A stretch of DNA of 38,805 nt, from positions 1 to 38,805 of the forward strand of contig JALFNZ010000106.1 in the NCBI GenBank assembly GCA_022774085.1, given 5' to 3'. Below the pieces are notes generated by a model. That model worked only from the letters and a program-made list of their open reading frames with translations, was not told the origin of the DNA and searched no databases. Positions within the stretch are counted from its first letter, which is position 1. Every line of letters starts with the position of its first letter. Positions 8,781-17,710 of this stretch are shown piece after piece. The DNA comes from Bacteroidales bacterium (GTDB taxonomy: Bacteria > Bacteroidota > Bacteroidia > Bacteroidales > UBA932). A program made the position numbers and the translations under genes.

Positions 8781-9056
8781 ATGGCTGAATATTTGGCACC
8801 AGAGAAAAAGCAAGAGATTTTCGCGAAGTACGGAAAGTCTAATACTGACACCGGCTCTCCAGAGAGTCAGATTGCATTATTTTCCCACCGTATCGCTCAC
8901 CTTACCGAGCACCTCAAAAGCAACAAGAAGGACTACTCAACCCGTCGTTCACTTCTGAGACTCGTTGGTAAGAGACGCCGTGTCCTTGACTACCTCAAGG
9001 AGACCGACATCGAGAGATACAGAGCTATCGTCAAGGAGCTTGGTCTCCGTCGATAA
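8781..9056 (+). CDS. rpsO: Ribosomal protein uS15
   Basis: Small-subunit ribosomal protein S15, 91 aa (family usual length 88-90). Family motifs are clear: [34 protein letters not shown] and [13 protein letters not shown]. It binds the 16S rRNA central domain early in 30S assembly. The gene has its own promoter and is followed by a strong terminator and then pnp, the same rpsO-pnp order found in many bacteria. The 60-bp leader holds a hairpin that could serve autoregulation. Confidence 0.97.
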   Translation: MAEYLAPEKKQEIFAKYGKSNTDTGSPESQIALFSHRIAHLTEHLKSNKKDYSTRRSLLRLVGKRRRVLDYLKETDIERYRAIVKELGLRR

Positions 9057-9073
9057 CGGCATACAGGAAAGAC

Positions 9074-9109
9074 AAAGGGGGAATCCCGGACAGGGTTTCC
9101 CCTTTTTTT
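9074..9109 (+). terminator. Rho-independent terminator after rpsO
   Basis: Imperfect stem of AAAGGGGGAATCCC with GGGTTTCCCCTTT, then a run of T. Because no clear promoter is visible before pnp, read-through may supply some pnp transcript. Confidence 0.8.
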
Positions 9110-9191
9110 CGCAAAAAAAATTCCGACGGCACTAACACTCATCAACCTGCGGTGCCTGAAGAATGAACAATATAGGACGTGACTATATGTA

Positions 9192-9208
9192 GGAATCCGG
9201 CGGATTCC
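9192..9208 (+). promoter_or_regulatory. Hairpin or palindrome in the pnp leader
   Basis: GGAATCC / GGATTCC, 7-bp arms around GGC, about 70 bp before the pnp start. It could be an operator palindrome or a leader hairpin. PNPase is autoregulated through leader RNA in enterobacteria; the parallel is only suggestive here. Confidence 0.35.
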
Positions 9209-9276
9209 ATATGGGCGGAACAGATAGAAAAATTAGTAATGACTCCCATAGGGGGAGGCAGGTTGTGAAACAAGTA

Positions 9277-11595
9277 ATGAATATCGTAAACAAGAAAATC
9301 GAATTATCCGACGGCAGGGTAATCGAAATTGAGACCGGAAAGCTTGCAAAACAGGCAGACGGAGCGGTAGTCGTCAAAATGGGCGGCACCATGCTCCTTG
9401 CAACAGTGACCTGTGCCAAAGATGCAAAAGAGGATGTTGATTTCATGCCTCTTCAGGTTGACTACAAGGAGAAATATGCTTCTGCGGGAAGGTTCCCTGG
9501 AGGCTTCATGAAGCGTGAGGGAAAGGCTTCTGACTATGAAATTCTCATCGCAAGACTTGTGGACAGGGCTCTCAGACCGTTGTTCCCTGAGGATTTCCAC
9601 GCAGAGGTGTATGTAAATGTAAATCTTATTTCAGCTGAAAAAGACATTCAGCCTGATGCACTCGCAGGACTTGCAGCATCTGCTGCCCTTGCAGTCAGCG
9701 ACATTCCTTTCGAGGGACCTATCTCAGAGGTAAGGGTGGCAAGAATTGACGGCCAGTTCAAGATTAACCCTAATTTCAGCGAAATGGAGAAAGCTGACAT
9801 TGACATCATGGTCGCAGCAACATATGACAACATCATGATGGTTGAGGGTGAGATGAACGAAGTCAGCGAGCACGATATGCTTGAGGCAATCAAGTTTGCT
9901 CACGAAGAGATTAAGAAGCACTGCAAGGTGCAGATGGAGCTCACAGAAGAAGTCGGAAAGACCGTGAAGAGGACTTACTGCCACGAAGAGAACGACGAAG
10001 ATCTCCGCAAGGCCGTTCAGGAGTTCTGCTATGACAGGTGCTATGCCATTGCAAAGTCCGGTCAAGGTAAACATGAAAGGACCGATGCTTTCGATGCTCT
10101 CAAGGAGGAGTTCTACCAGACCATTCCTGAGGAGGAGCGCGAGGACAAGAAGATGATGGTTGAAAGATACTATCATGCAGTCGAGAAAGCAGCAATGAGG
10201 AACATGATTCTCGATGAGGGAATCCGCCTCGACGGACGTAACACCACTCAGGTGCGCCCTATCTGGTGCGAAGTAGGCTATCTGCCATGCGCACACGGAA
10301 GTGCAATCTTCACCCGTGGTGAGACTCAGTCCCTTTCGACTGTAACCCTCGGCACCAAGCTCGACATGAAGGAGCACGACGAAGTGCTCGTTCAGGGCAC
10401 TGACCAGTTCGTCCTCCACTACAACTTCCCTCCGTTCTCAACCGGAGAGGCAAAGGCACAGAGAGGCGTAGGACGTCGTGAAATCGGTCACGGAAACCTC
10501 GCATGGAGGGCACTCAAACCTATGGTTCCGATAGCTCCAGAGAATCCTTATGCAGTACGCGTGGTTTCAGATATCCTTGAGTCAAACGGTTCATCTTCAA
10601 TGGCAACGGTTTGCGCGGGCTGCCTCGCACTCATGGATGCCGGAGTGAAGATCAAGAAACCTGTTGCAGGTGTTGCAATGGGACTTATCACTGACAAGGA
10701 CAGACCAAACGAAAGATATGCAATCCTCACCGACATCCTCGGAGATGAGGACCACCTCGGAGACATGGACTTCAAGGTTACCGGAACAAAAGACGGTATC
10801 ACTGCAACCCAGATGGACATCAAGGTTGACGGACTTTCTTATGATGTTCTCGAAAGAGCACTCGAGCAGGCACGTCAGGGCCGTATGCACATCATGGGCG
10901 AGATGATGAAGACCATCAGCGAGCCTCGTGAGGACTACAAGCCATTCGTTCCTCGCATTATCCAGATTCGGGTTCCGGGTGACTTCATCGGAGCAATCAT
11001 CGGTAAAGGCGGCGAGGTCATCCAGAAGATCCAGAGGGAGACCGGCACTGTCATCACAATCACCGAGGAGAATACCAACGGCAAGACTGAGGGTGTTGTT
11101 GATATCTTTGGAGAGAACAAAGAGTCAATGGACAAGGCTCTCAACTGGATTAACGGTATCTGCGCCGTTCCTGAGGTCGGAAAAGTTTACCACGGTAAAG
11201 TCGTTTCCATCCTTGAGTTCGGAGCATTCGTCGAGATTCTTCCTGGCAAAGAGGGACTCCTTCACATCTCAGAGATTGACTGGTGCAAGACTGACAAAGT
11301 TGAAGATGTCCTCAACATTGGCGACGAGGTTGATGTAAAACTCCTCGAAATCGATGAGAAGACCGGCAAGATGAGACTCTCCCGCAGGGCTCTTATCGAA
11401 AAACCGGAAGGCTACATCGAGCCGGAGCGCAGGCCAAGGCCACAGGGTGACAAAGGACCACGCCGCGATGACCGTCGTCAGAACGGAGACCGCAGGAATG
11501 ACAAAGGTCCTCGCCGTGACGAGCGCAGCAGAGGTCCTCGCCGTGGACAGAATGACAATTCTGACTCGCACAACAACGATCCGGAAATGTTCTAA
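9277..11595 (+). CDS. pnp: Polyribonucleotide nucleotidyltransferase (PNPase)
   Basis: Phosphorolytic 3'-5' exoribonuclease of mRNA turnover, 772 aa from this start. Order of domains: first RNase PH domain (about 1-230, [34 protein letters not shown]), helical linker, second catalytic RNase PH domain ([54 protein letters not shown]), KH domain ([16 protein letters not shown], near 570-590) and S1 domain ([19 protein letters not shown]). The C-terminal 55 residues are an Arg/Asp/Gly-rich tail, probably disordered and RNA-binding. I chose ATG 9277 because [14 protein letters not shown] aligns with family starts. A GTG at 9265 has a better-placed GGAGG and is an alternative. Confidence 0.96.
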   Translation: MNIVNKKIELSDGRVIEIETGKLAKQADGAVVVKMGGTMLLATVTCAKDAKEDVDFMPLQVDYKEKYASAGRFPGGFMKREGKASDYEILIARLVDRALRPLFPEDFHAEVYVNVNLISAEKDIQPDALAGLAASAALAVSDIPFEGPISEVRVARIDGQFKINPNFSEMEKADIDIMVAATYDNIMMVEGEMNEVSEHDMLEAIKFAHEEIKKHCKVQMELTEEVGKTVKRTYCHEENDEDLRKAVQEFCYDRCYAIAKSGQGKHERTDAFDALKEEFYQTIPEEEREDKKMMVERYYHAVEKAAMRNMILDEGIRLDGRNTTQVRPIWCEVGYLPCAHGSAIFTRGETQSLSTVTLGTKLDMKEHDEVLVQGTDQFVLHYNFPPFSTGEAKAQRGVGRREIGHGNLAWRALKPMVPIAPENPYAVRVVSDILESNGSSSMATVCAGCLALMDAGVKIKKPVAGVAMGLITDKDRPNERYAILTDILGDEDHLGDMDFKVTGTKDGITATQMDIKVDGLSYDVLERALEQARQGRMHIMGEMMKTISEPREDYKPFVPRIIQIRVPGDFIGAIIGKGGEVIQKIQRETGTVITITEENTNGKTEGVVDIFGENKESMDKALNWINGICAVPEVGKVYHGKVVSILEFGAFVEILPGKEGLLHISEIDWCKTDKVEDVLNIGDEVDVKLLEIDEKTGKMRLSRRALIEKPEGYIEPERRPRPQGDKGPRRDDRRQNGDRRNDKGPRRDERSRGPRRGQNDNSDSHNNDPEMF

Positions 11596-11613
11596 GAACA
11601 TATTTCTTATATT

Positions 11614-11646
11614 AAAGAGGCTGACTGAAAAGTCAGCCCCTTTAGG
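11614..11646 (+). terminator. Hairpin terminator after pnp
   Basis: Stem AAAG-A-GGCTGACT with AGTCAGCC-C-CTTT, loop GAAA, one A/C mismatch. The T-run is weak, so termination may be partial. The stem shares GGCTGAC with the terminator at 13070. Confidence 0.65.
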
Positions 11647-11647
11647 T

Positions 11648-11682
11648 TTTGGGAATCCTTCTATTCAACCCATTTACTTTTG
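11648..11682 (+). promoter_or_regulatory. Tentative promoter of the alpha/beta-hydrolase gene
   Basis: TACTTTTG at 11675-11682 matches TAnnTTTG. The best TTTG lies at 11648-11651 with a long 23-bp spacer. The box ends 7 bp before the ATG, so the mRNA would be leaderless if this promoter is used. Confidence 0.35.
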
Positions 11683-11689
11683 GAGAATT

Positions 11690-12448
11690 ATGACAAATGT
11701 AATTTTCAGGGCCTTGTTCACCGCCCTGGTAATGATTGCTCTGATTGCGTGTAAATCAGAACCGTATGTAAGTTACACCGACACCATTGAAGTGAACGGC
11801 GTAAGTTTGTTTTATGCTGCCGAAGGACGAGGCAAACCGGTTATCCTTCTGCATGGTAACGGAGGCAGCCACAACACATTAGAGACCACGACAAGGCAGC
11901 TGGCCCAGGCGGGATATATGGTATATGCCATAGATTCACGCGGTCAGGGTGCGAACAAAGCTCTTGACGAATACCATTACAAAGACATGGCGACCGATGT
12001 AGAGCAATTCATCCAAGCCAAGGGCCTGACCAAACCGGCAGTTTTCGGATATAGCGACGGAGGCATCATCGCCCTTCAGCTCGAGGTAATGTATCCGGGC
12101 ACGTTTGGTGCCATTATCACAGGAGGAGCCAACATATTCACAGAAGGTGCCCTGACAGAAGAGTTCCGTCAGAAACATTTCTACAAGGAGAATCCCAAAC
12201 CTCTGGAAGTGATGATGATAAATGAGCCGACCATGACCATTGAAGACATGAAGACCATTGAGACACCCTGTCTTATTCTCTCAGGTGAAAATGACATCAT
12301 CCTTCCGGAACATACCAGGCTCATCGGCGAAAATATCCCGGGTGCGGAATACCGGATTCTTCCGGGAGAGGGCCACGGAACATATATCCGTAATTGTCGC
12401 AAGATTGGAGATTTTATTCTGGAATTTTTCAAAGAAATAGGATATTAA
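11690..12448 (+). CDS. Alpha/beta-hydrolase fold lipoprotein
   Basis: Predicted exported hydrolase of 252 aa, substrate unknown. The N-terminus is a lipoprotein signal with lipobox ALIAC (Cys 21). The fold is clear: VILLHGNGGS oxyanion loop, nucleophile elbow GYSDGG (Ser 122), acid in LSGENDI (Asp 202) and catalytic His 229 in LPGEGHGTY. The shape is typical of small esterases, lactonases and haloperoxidase-like enzymes, and I cannot narrow it further. Starts at 11690 because the reading frame further upstream overlaps the end of pnp and lacks a signal. Likely co-transcribed with the FKBP gene 12 bp downstream. Confidence 0.85.
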   Translation: MTNVIFRALFTALVMIALIACKSEPYVSYTDTIEVNGVSLFYAAEGRGKPVILLHGNGGSHNTLETTTRQLAQAGYMVYAIDSRGQGANKALDEYHYKDMATDVEQFIQAKGLTKPAVFGYSDGGIIALQLEVMYPGTFGAIITGGANIFTEGALTEEFRQKHFYKENPKPLEVMMINEPTMTIEDMKTIETPCLILSGENDIILPEHTRLIGENIPGAEYRILPGEGHGTYIRNCRKIGDFILEFFKEIGY

Positions 12449-12460
12449 TATATTGTATAT

Positions 12461-13066
12461 ATGGATAAAAACAGTTACGCTTTGGGCATGAGCATTGCCC
12501 ATAACATGCTTTCATCAGGCATTCAGGAAATCAATTTCGAAGACTTCGCTGCAGGAGTAAAAGCAGTTCTTACAGGAGCTGAGCCGGCAGTTTCATTCCA
12601 GGAGGCAAGCCAGCTTCTGGACAAATATTTCACGGAAATTGAGAAAAAGCAGCAGGCAGAACAAGCTGCAATGGCAGCTGCAATGCGTGAGGAAGGCGAA
12701 ATCTTCCTCGCAGACAACGCAAAACAGGAAGGAGTCACTGTTCTTCCAAGCGGTCTGCAGTACAAAGTCATCAAAGAAGGAACAGGCCGTCAGCCAAAGG
12801 CAACTGACAAGGTTAAATGTCACTATGAAGGCACGCTCACCAACGGCAAGAAATTCGACAGCTCCTATGACCGCAACGAGCCTGCAGTATTCGGACTGAA
12901 TCAGGTGATTGCAGGATGGACTGAAGGTGTACAGTTGATGAAGGAAGGTGCAAAATATGAATTCGTCATCCCTTACACTCTGGGTTACGGAGAGAATGGT
13001 GCTCCCGGAGCAATTCCTCCATACGCAACCCTCAAATTCATCGTCGAACTTATCGAAGTCCTTTAA
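12461..13066 (+). CDS. FKBP-type peptidyl-prolyl cis-trans isomerase
   Basis: Protein-folding isomerase of 201 aa. The N-terminal part (about 1-85) is the helical FKBP_N dimerisation region (YALGMSIAHNMLSSG, FAAGVKAVL, AEQAAMAAAMREEGEIFL). The C-terminal FKBP domain (about 95-200) has GLQYKVIKEGTGRQP, VKCHYEGTLTNGKKFDSSYDR, VIAGWTEGVQLMKEGAKYEF, IPYTLGYGENGAPGAIPPYATL. There is no signal peptide or lipobox, so it resembles cytoplasmic FklB-type rather than periplasmic FkpA-type proteins. A strong terminator follows. Confidence 0.93.
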   Translation: MDKNSYALGMSIAHNMLSSGIQEINFEDFAAGVKAVLTGAEPAVSFQEASQLLDKYFTEIEKKQQAEQAAMAAAMREEGEIFLADNAKQEGVTVLPSGLQYKVIKEGTGRQPKATDKVKCHYEGTLTNGKKFDSSYDRNEPAVFGLNQVIAGWTEGVQLMKEGAKYEFVIPYTLGYGENGAPGAIPPYATLKFIVELIEVL

Positions 13067-13069
13067 ACC

Positions 13070-13109
13070 AGAGAGGCTGACCAAACAGAATTGGTCAGCC
13101 TCTCTTTTT
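13070..13109 (+). terminator. Rho-independent terminator between FKBP gene and uxaB
   Basis: Perfect 15-bp stem, AGAGAGGCTGACCAA with TTGGTCAGCCTCTCT, loop ACAGAA, then TTTT. It lies between convergent genes and may act for both, though the minus-strand side lacks a clear T-run. Confidence 0.9.
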
Positions 13110-13123
13110 GTATTTGAATATGA

Positions 13124-14566
13124 CTAAAGGATAGCCTCAACAGCAGCCCTCATTCCAGACTCCTGAATGGTGCGAAGATCCTGCTCAAGCATATCAGTCA
13201 AACCAGGGATGGCATTCAGGTCCTCACCCCAGATAAGGTCAGAAGCAGCCAGAACACCTTCAGCCACCTTCCTAACATCTGCGGTAGCCCAAAGTTCCTT
13301 CAAAAGATCCATGATTGCCTGGTCATCGTTCGGAACAATCTCATCTTCTCCCCTCTTTCCACCTTTATAATATGTGGTAATGCCTGCAAGTCCAAGGACA
13401 AGACCCTTAGGAAGCTCACCCTTGCGCTCAAGATAAGTCTTCAGACCAGGAAGGTCACGAGTCTTGAATTTAGGGAATGAGTTGAGCATGATGCTGGTCA
13501 CAAAATGTTTCACGAACGGATTGCGGAAACGTTCCATGACATCGGCAGCAAATTTCTGAAGCTCCTCCATAGGAAGGTTCAGAGTGTGCATGAGCTCCTC
13601 AAACATCACCTTATGTACGAACTTGCCTATAAGTTCATCCTCGCAGCACTCCTTGACAGTATTCAGGCCGCTGAGGTAGCCCACCGGAGAAAGCACGGTG
13701 TGAGGACCGTTAAGCAAAGTAACCTTACGCTCGTGATATGGAGCCTCGGAAGGCACAAATAAAACATGAAGTCCGGCCTTGTCAGCAGGGAACTCCTTAG
13801 CCACTTCTTCAGGAGCCTCGATAACCCAAAGATGGAAAATCTCAGCCTTAACGAGCATATTGTCCTGATAGCCTACGCGCTCGCACAGCTCAGCAGCATT
13901 GTCACGAGGATAGCCCGGAACGATGCGGTCCACCAACGTACAATAAACACCGCAGGCATTTTCAAACCAGTTGCTGAATTCCTCACCAAGGTTCCAAAGC
14001 TTGATATACTCCCTGATGCAACGTTTCAATTCCTTACCATTCAAGAAGATAAGCTCACAAGGGAAAATAATCAGACCCTTGGAAGTATCGCCGTTGAAAT
14101 GTTTGAAACGATGATACAGAAGCTGGGTGAGCTTACCAGGGTAAGAAGAAGCAGGAGCATCCTCAAGCTTGCATGAAGGATCGAAGGCGATACCGGCCTC
14201 AGTGGTGTTGGAGATTACGAATTTGATATCCTCCTGCTCTGCAAGGGCGAGATACTTGTCAAAATCACGGTAAGGATTCAGACCTCTTGAAATAACATCG
14301 ACCATCTCTACGGAATCAACACGCTGACCATTGTCAAGTCCCTGAAGATTGAGATGATACAAGCAATCCTGCTCATTGAGCATGTCCACCATTCCCCTGT
14401 CGATAGGCTGAACGACAACAACCGATGCGTTGAAATCGGTCTTCTGGTTGGTTTTCCAAACGATCCAATCCACGAAAGCACGGAGGAAGTTGCCTTCACC
14501 GAACTGGATGATTTTCTCAGTGTAAGTCTTTGCCGCAGGGGCATTGGTACGATTTAATCTTTCCAT
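13124..14566 (-). CDS. uxaB: Tagaturonate reductase (altronate oxidoreductase)
   Basis: NADH-dependent reduction of D-tagaturonate to D-altronate in galacturonate breakdown. Length 480 aa, close to E. coli UxaB. It belongs to the mannitol dehydrogenase/polyol family: N-terminal dinucleotide-binding motif IIQFGEGNFLRAFVDWIV (about 19-36), and the catalytic K-x4-N-x2-H pattern in KVTLLNGPHTVLSPVGYL. FVISNTTEAGI is also characteristic. It is divergent from uxaC-uxaA, and the 186-bp gap carries an inverted repeat, so all three are probably controlled together. An alternative, mannonate oxidoreductase UxuB, is less likely given uxaA next door. Confidence 0.93.
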   Translation of the reverse strand: MERLNRTNAPAAKTYTEKIIQFGEGNFLRAFVDWIVWKTNQKTDFNASVVVVQPIDRGMVDMLNEQDCLYHLNLQGLDNGQRVDSVEMVDVISRGLNPYRDFDKYLALAEQEDIKFVISNTTEAGIAFDPSCKLEDAPASSYPGKLTQLLYHRFKHFNGDTSKGLIIFPCELIFLNGKELKRCIREYIKLWNLGEEFSNWFENACGVYCTLVDRIVPGYPRDNAAELCERVGYQDNMLVKAEIFHLWVIEAPEEVAKEFPADKAGLHVLFVPSEAPYHERKVTLLNGPHTVLSPVGYLSGLNTVKECCEDELIGKFVHKVMFEELMHTLNLPMEELQKFAADVMERFRNPFVKHFVTSIMLNSFPKFKTRDLPGLKTYLERKGELPKGLVLGLAGITTYYKGGKRGEDEIVPNDDQAIMDLLKELWATADVRKVAEGVLAASDLIWGEDLNAIPGLTDMLEQDLRTIQESGMRAAVEAIL

Positions 14567-14626
14567 TTTCTTATATTTTTATTGGTTATTATTATTGTCT
14601 GTCACCGATGATTTTCGAATCCGCGG

Positions 14627-14634
14627 CAAATTTA
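14627..14634 (-). promoter_or_regulatory. Candidate -7 box for uxaB
   Basis: Minus-strand TAAATTTG, about 60 bp before the uxaB start. The inverted repeat at 14640-14666 covers where its -33 element would be. No clear TTTG is seen there. Confidence 0.35.
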
Positions 14635-14639
14635 TAAAA

Positions 14640-14666
14640 AATTTTCGTGCTCGTGCACGGAAAATT
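14640..14666. promoter_or_regulatory. Inverted repeat, candidate operator for the uxa genes
   Basis: AATTTTCGTGC and GCACGGAAAATT flank TCGT: arms match over 11 bases with one extra base in the right arm. A shorter perfect palindrome, CGTGCACG, lies within at 14652-14659. It sits between the uxaB and uxaC promoter boxes, and a LacI-family gene lies nearby. Binding is inferred. Confidence 0.5.
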
Positions 14667-14679
14667 GAAAAAGTTTTCA

Positions 14680-14687
14680 TATTTTTG
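14680..14687 (+). promoter_or_regulatory. Candidate -7 box for uxaC-uxaA
   Basis: TATTTTTG matches TAnnTTTG, 65 bp before the uxaC ATG. A canonical -33 element is not seen; the candidate operator occupies that stretch. Confidence 0.4.
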
Positions 14688-14752
14688 CATCGGAAAAATT
14701 CCGCATGACATTTGGCGGGACATAAGAAGCTAATAACTAATACTATAATAAT

Positions 14753-16153
14753 ATGTCTTTCATCAACGAAGATTTCATGCTGTCAAACGACGCAGCGAAA
14801 CAGCTCTACCACGAAGGAGCTGAAAAAATGCCTATCATCGACTACCATTGCCACCTCATCCCACAGATGATTGCCCAGAACCATCAGTTCAGCGACATCA
14901 CCGAACTCTGGCTCGGCGGCGACCACTACAAATGGCGCGCAATGAGAGGAAACGGAGTGCCCGAAGAATATATCACAGGAGACAGAAGCTCATGGGAAAA
15001 ATTCAGCAAATGGGCAGAAACCGTTCCTTATACCATGAGAAATCCACTATATCATTGGACCCACCTCGAGCTCAAAAGGGTATTTGACATCGACAAACTC
15101 CTCAGCCCGGCTACAGCAAGGGATATCTTCGAAGAGTGCAACGCAAAGCTTGCAACAGAAGAATTCCGCGGTCAGGCGCTCATCAAGAAATTCAACGTAG
15201 AGACAGTCTGCACCACAGACGACCCTGCCGACGACCTTCGCTGGCACAAGCAGATACTTGACAAACCTTTCGGTGTCAAGGTGATACCTGCATGGAGACC
15301 GGACAAAGCCATGGCAATCGAGAACCCTGAGGCATACAAGGAATACATCCAGAAGCTCTCTGAAACAGCGGACATGGAGATTCGCACCTACTCAGACCTC
15401 ATCGAAGCCCTTGCAAAACGTCACGATTTCTTCGAATCAATGGGATGCCGTCTTTCAGACCACGGACTCGAGACCTTCTATGCGGCAGACTACACCGACA
15501 GCGAAATTGAGGCCATCTTTGCAAAAGTCCTTTCTGGCAAACAGGCTGATGCAGAGGAACTCGACAAATTCCGCAGCGCATGCCTGCATGACTTCGCAGT
15601 GATGGATGCAGAAGCTGGCTGGGCACAGCAGTTCCACATCGGAGCCATCCGCAACAACAACACGAAGATGTTCTATCAGCTCGGCCCTGACACCGGATAC
15701 GATGCAATCCATGACGTACAGTGTGCAGCTGCCGGCCACAGATTCTTCGACAGGCTCACACTCGAAGGCAAACTCGCCAAGACCATCCTCTACTGCCTCA
15801 ATCCAAAGGACAACGAGGTGCTGATGACCATGGCCTACACCTTCAACGACGGCACAGTACCGGGCAAGATGCAGTTCGGCTCCGGCTGGTGGTTCCTCGA
15901 TCAGGAAGACGGAATGCGCAAGCAAATGAACGCACTCTCTGCTCTGGGACTGTTCACACGCTTTGTGGGAATGCTCACAGACTCAAGAAGTTTCATCAGC
16001 TACCCACGCCACGAGTACTTCCGCCGCATCCTCTGCTCAGTTCTCGGAGAAGACATCGAGAAAGGCAAACTCCCAGCAAGCGAAATGGAATTCATCACCA
16101 AGGTTGTGGAGGACATCTCATACAACAACGCAAAGAATTATTTCAACTTCTAA
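14753..16153 (+). CDS. uxaC: Uronate (glucuronate/galacturonate) isomerase
   Basis: Converts D-galacturonate to D-tagaturonate and D-glucuronate to D-fructuronate, the first step of hexuronate use. Length 466 aa, as in E. coli. An amidohydrolase-superfamily barrel with the metal-binding motif PIIDYHCHLIP (His 32 and His 34), TVCTTDDPADDL, AWRPDKAM, QFHIGAIRNNNT and GSGWWFLDQEDGM. The ending ISYNNAKNYFNF is typical. First gene of a pair with uxaA, 12 bp apart, transcribed away from uxaB. Confidence 0.97.
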   Translation: MSFINEDFMLSNDAAKQLYHEGAEKMPIIDYHCHLIPQMIAQNHQFSDITELWLGGDHYKWRAMRGNGVPEEYITGDRSSWEKFSKWAETVPYTMRNPLYHWTHLELKRVFDIDKLLSPATARDIFEECNAKLATEEFRGQALIKKFNVETVCTTDDPADDLRWHKQILDKPFGVKVIPAWRPDKAMAIENPEAYKEYIQKLSETADMEIRTYSDLIEALAKRHDFFESMGCRLSDHGLETFYAADYTDSEIEAIFAKVLSGKQADAEELDKFRSACLHDFAVMDAEAGWAQQFHIGAIRNNNTKMFYQLGPDTGYDAIHDVQCAAAGHRFFDRLTLEGKLAKTILYCLNPKDNEVLMTMAYTFNDGTVPGKMQFGSGWWFLDQEDGMRKQMNALSALGLFTRFVGMLTDSRSFISYPRHEYFRRILCSVLGEDIEKGKLPASEMEFITKVVEDISYNNAKNYFNF

Positions 16154-16165
16154 GATCTGCGGGAC

Positions 16166-17659
16166 ATGGCAAGATACATCAGAATCAATCCGGCAGACAA
16201 CGTGGCAGTAGCCCTGACCGACTTGAGCAAAGGAGAATGCCTGCATGAATGTGCAGACCTTATCCTCGCCCAGGACATCCCTTCAGGACATAAAATTGCC
16301 CTCCAAGACCTCCATGAAGGAGACAACATAATCAAATACGGATTTCCTATCGGGCATCTCACTGCAGATGCCCCTAAAGGAAGTCTCGTTGACCACAGCT
16401 GCATCAAAACCAACCTGTCAGGTCTTCTCGAATACAGTTACAATCCCGGACTGAAAGAAATAGCTCCGACAGACAAACCATTGACATTCAAAGGATTCAG
16501 AAGGAATAGCGGTGAAGTTGGAATCAGGAACCAGATATGGATCATCCCGACCGTAGGATGCGTCAACGGAGCGGCTCAGGCCATTGCCGCCCGCCTGATG
16601 CAGGAGAAAGCCTCAGATATGGGAAGTGTTGATGCCATCGTCGCTTTCCCTCACAACTACGGATGTTCGCAGCTTGGCGACGACCATGAAAACACCCGCA
16701 AAGTCCTCGCCGACATGGCTCACCACCCTAACGCCGGAGGCGTGCTCTTCGTTTCCCTCGGATGTGAGAACAACCAGCTTTCGACTTTCCGGCAGCTTAT
16801 CGAAGACTGCGACCCGCTCAGAGTACGTGCCATCGAGTGCCAGAATATTGAAGGCGACGAGGTGGAAGAAGGACTCAGACAGGCACGCGAAATCTTCGAC
16901 ATATGCAGCAAGGACATAAGGACGGACGTACCTGTAGCAGAGTTGAAAGTCGGACTGAAATGCGGAGGATCGGACGGATTGTCAGGAATCACCGCCAACC
17001 CGCTCCTTGGAGTATTCTCTGACTGGATTGTTTCCCAGGGAGGTACCACAGTGCTGACAGAAGTTCCTGAAATGTTCGGTGCAGAGACGATTCTGATGAA
17101 CCGTTGTCAGGATGAGGAAACATTCACAAAGACAGTCAGCCTAATCAACGATTTCAAGGAATATTTCATGAAGAACAACCAGCCGGTCTATGAAAACCCT
17201 TCACCGGGCAACAAAGCAGGCGGAATCTCCACCCTTGAAGAGAAATCACTGGGATGTACCCAGAAATGCGGTTCAAGCATCGTACGTGATGTACTCAAAT
17301 ACGGAGAAAGGCTTAAAACCAAGGGACTCAATCTGTTAAGCTCTCCAGGAAATGACCTTGTAGCTTCGACTGCCCTGGCTGCATCCGGATGTCAGATAGT
17401 TCTTTTCACCACCGGGCGAGGTACTCCGTTCGGAAGTTTCGTTCCGACCATGAAAATATCCACCAACTCCACTCTTGCCGCCCGCAAGAAAGGATGGATT
17501 GACTTCAATGCCGGCGTGATAGCCGAAGATGAGCCGATGCAAAAGACTGCCGAAGCCTTCATCGAGGCTGTACTGGATGTGGTCAATGGCAAACCTGTCA
17601 GAAGCGAAGAGCATGGCATCAGGGAAATAGCCATATTCAAAACCGGAGTCACCCTATAG
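16166..17659 (+). CDS. uxaA: Altronate dehydratase
   Basis: Dehydrates D-altronate to 2-keto-3-deoxy-D-gluconate. Length 497 aa, the full single-chain UxaA form. The N-terminal SAF-like domain (about 1-95) has DNVAVALTDLSKGE and IPSGHKIALQDLHEGD. The C-terminal galactarate-dehydratase/altronate-hydrolase domain has GIRNQIWIIPTVGCVNGAAQ, FPHNYGCSQLGDDHENT, GLKCGGSDGLSGITANP, EVPEMFGAE and LGCTQKCGSS, with conserved Cys residues probably for metal binding. The pathway in this cluster stops at KDG; KDG kinase and aldolase must lie elsewhere. Convergent with the LacI-family gene 51 bp away. Confidence 0.96.
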   Translation: MARYIRINPADNVAVALTDLSKGECLHECADLILAQDIPSGHKIALQDLHEGDNIIKYGFPIGHLTADAPKGSLVDHSCIKTNLSGLLEYSYNPGLKEIAPTDKPLTFKGFRRNSGEVGIRNQIWIIPTVGCVNGAAQAIAARLMQEKASDMGSVDAIVAFPHNYGCSQLGDDHENTRKVLADMAHHPNAGGVLFVSLGCENNQLSTFRQLIEDCDPLRVRAIECQNIEGDEVEEGLRQAREIFDICSKDIRTDVPVAELKVGLKCGGSDGLSGITANPLLGVFSDWIVSQGGTTVLTEVPEMFGAETILMNRCQDEETFTKTVSLINDFKEYFMKNNQPVYENPSPGNKAGGISTLEEKSLGCTQKCGSSIVRDVLKYGERLKTKGLNLLSSPGNDLVASTALAASGCQIVLFTTGRGTPFGSFVPTMKISTNSTLAARKKGWIDFNAGVIAEDEPMQKTAEAFIEAVLDVVNGKPVRSEEHGIREIAIFKTGVTL

Positions 17660-17710
17660 CCTTCCCTCCCCAAGCTCAGAAACTGCGTTATATTCAGAAC
17701 TTGGTCAATG

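Noticed and set aside
9211..9276. Upstream extension of the pnp frame
   Set aside because: The added residues do not resemble PNPase N-termini and the segment holds the leader palindrome.
11447..11689. Upstream extension of the alpha/beta-hydrolase frame
   Set aside because: It overlaps the end of pnp in another frame, crosses the pnp terminator and would hide the lipoprotein signal that begins at 11690.
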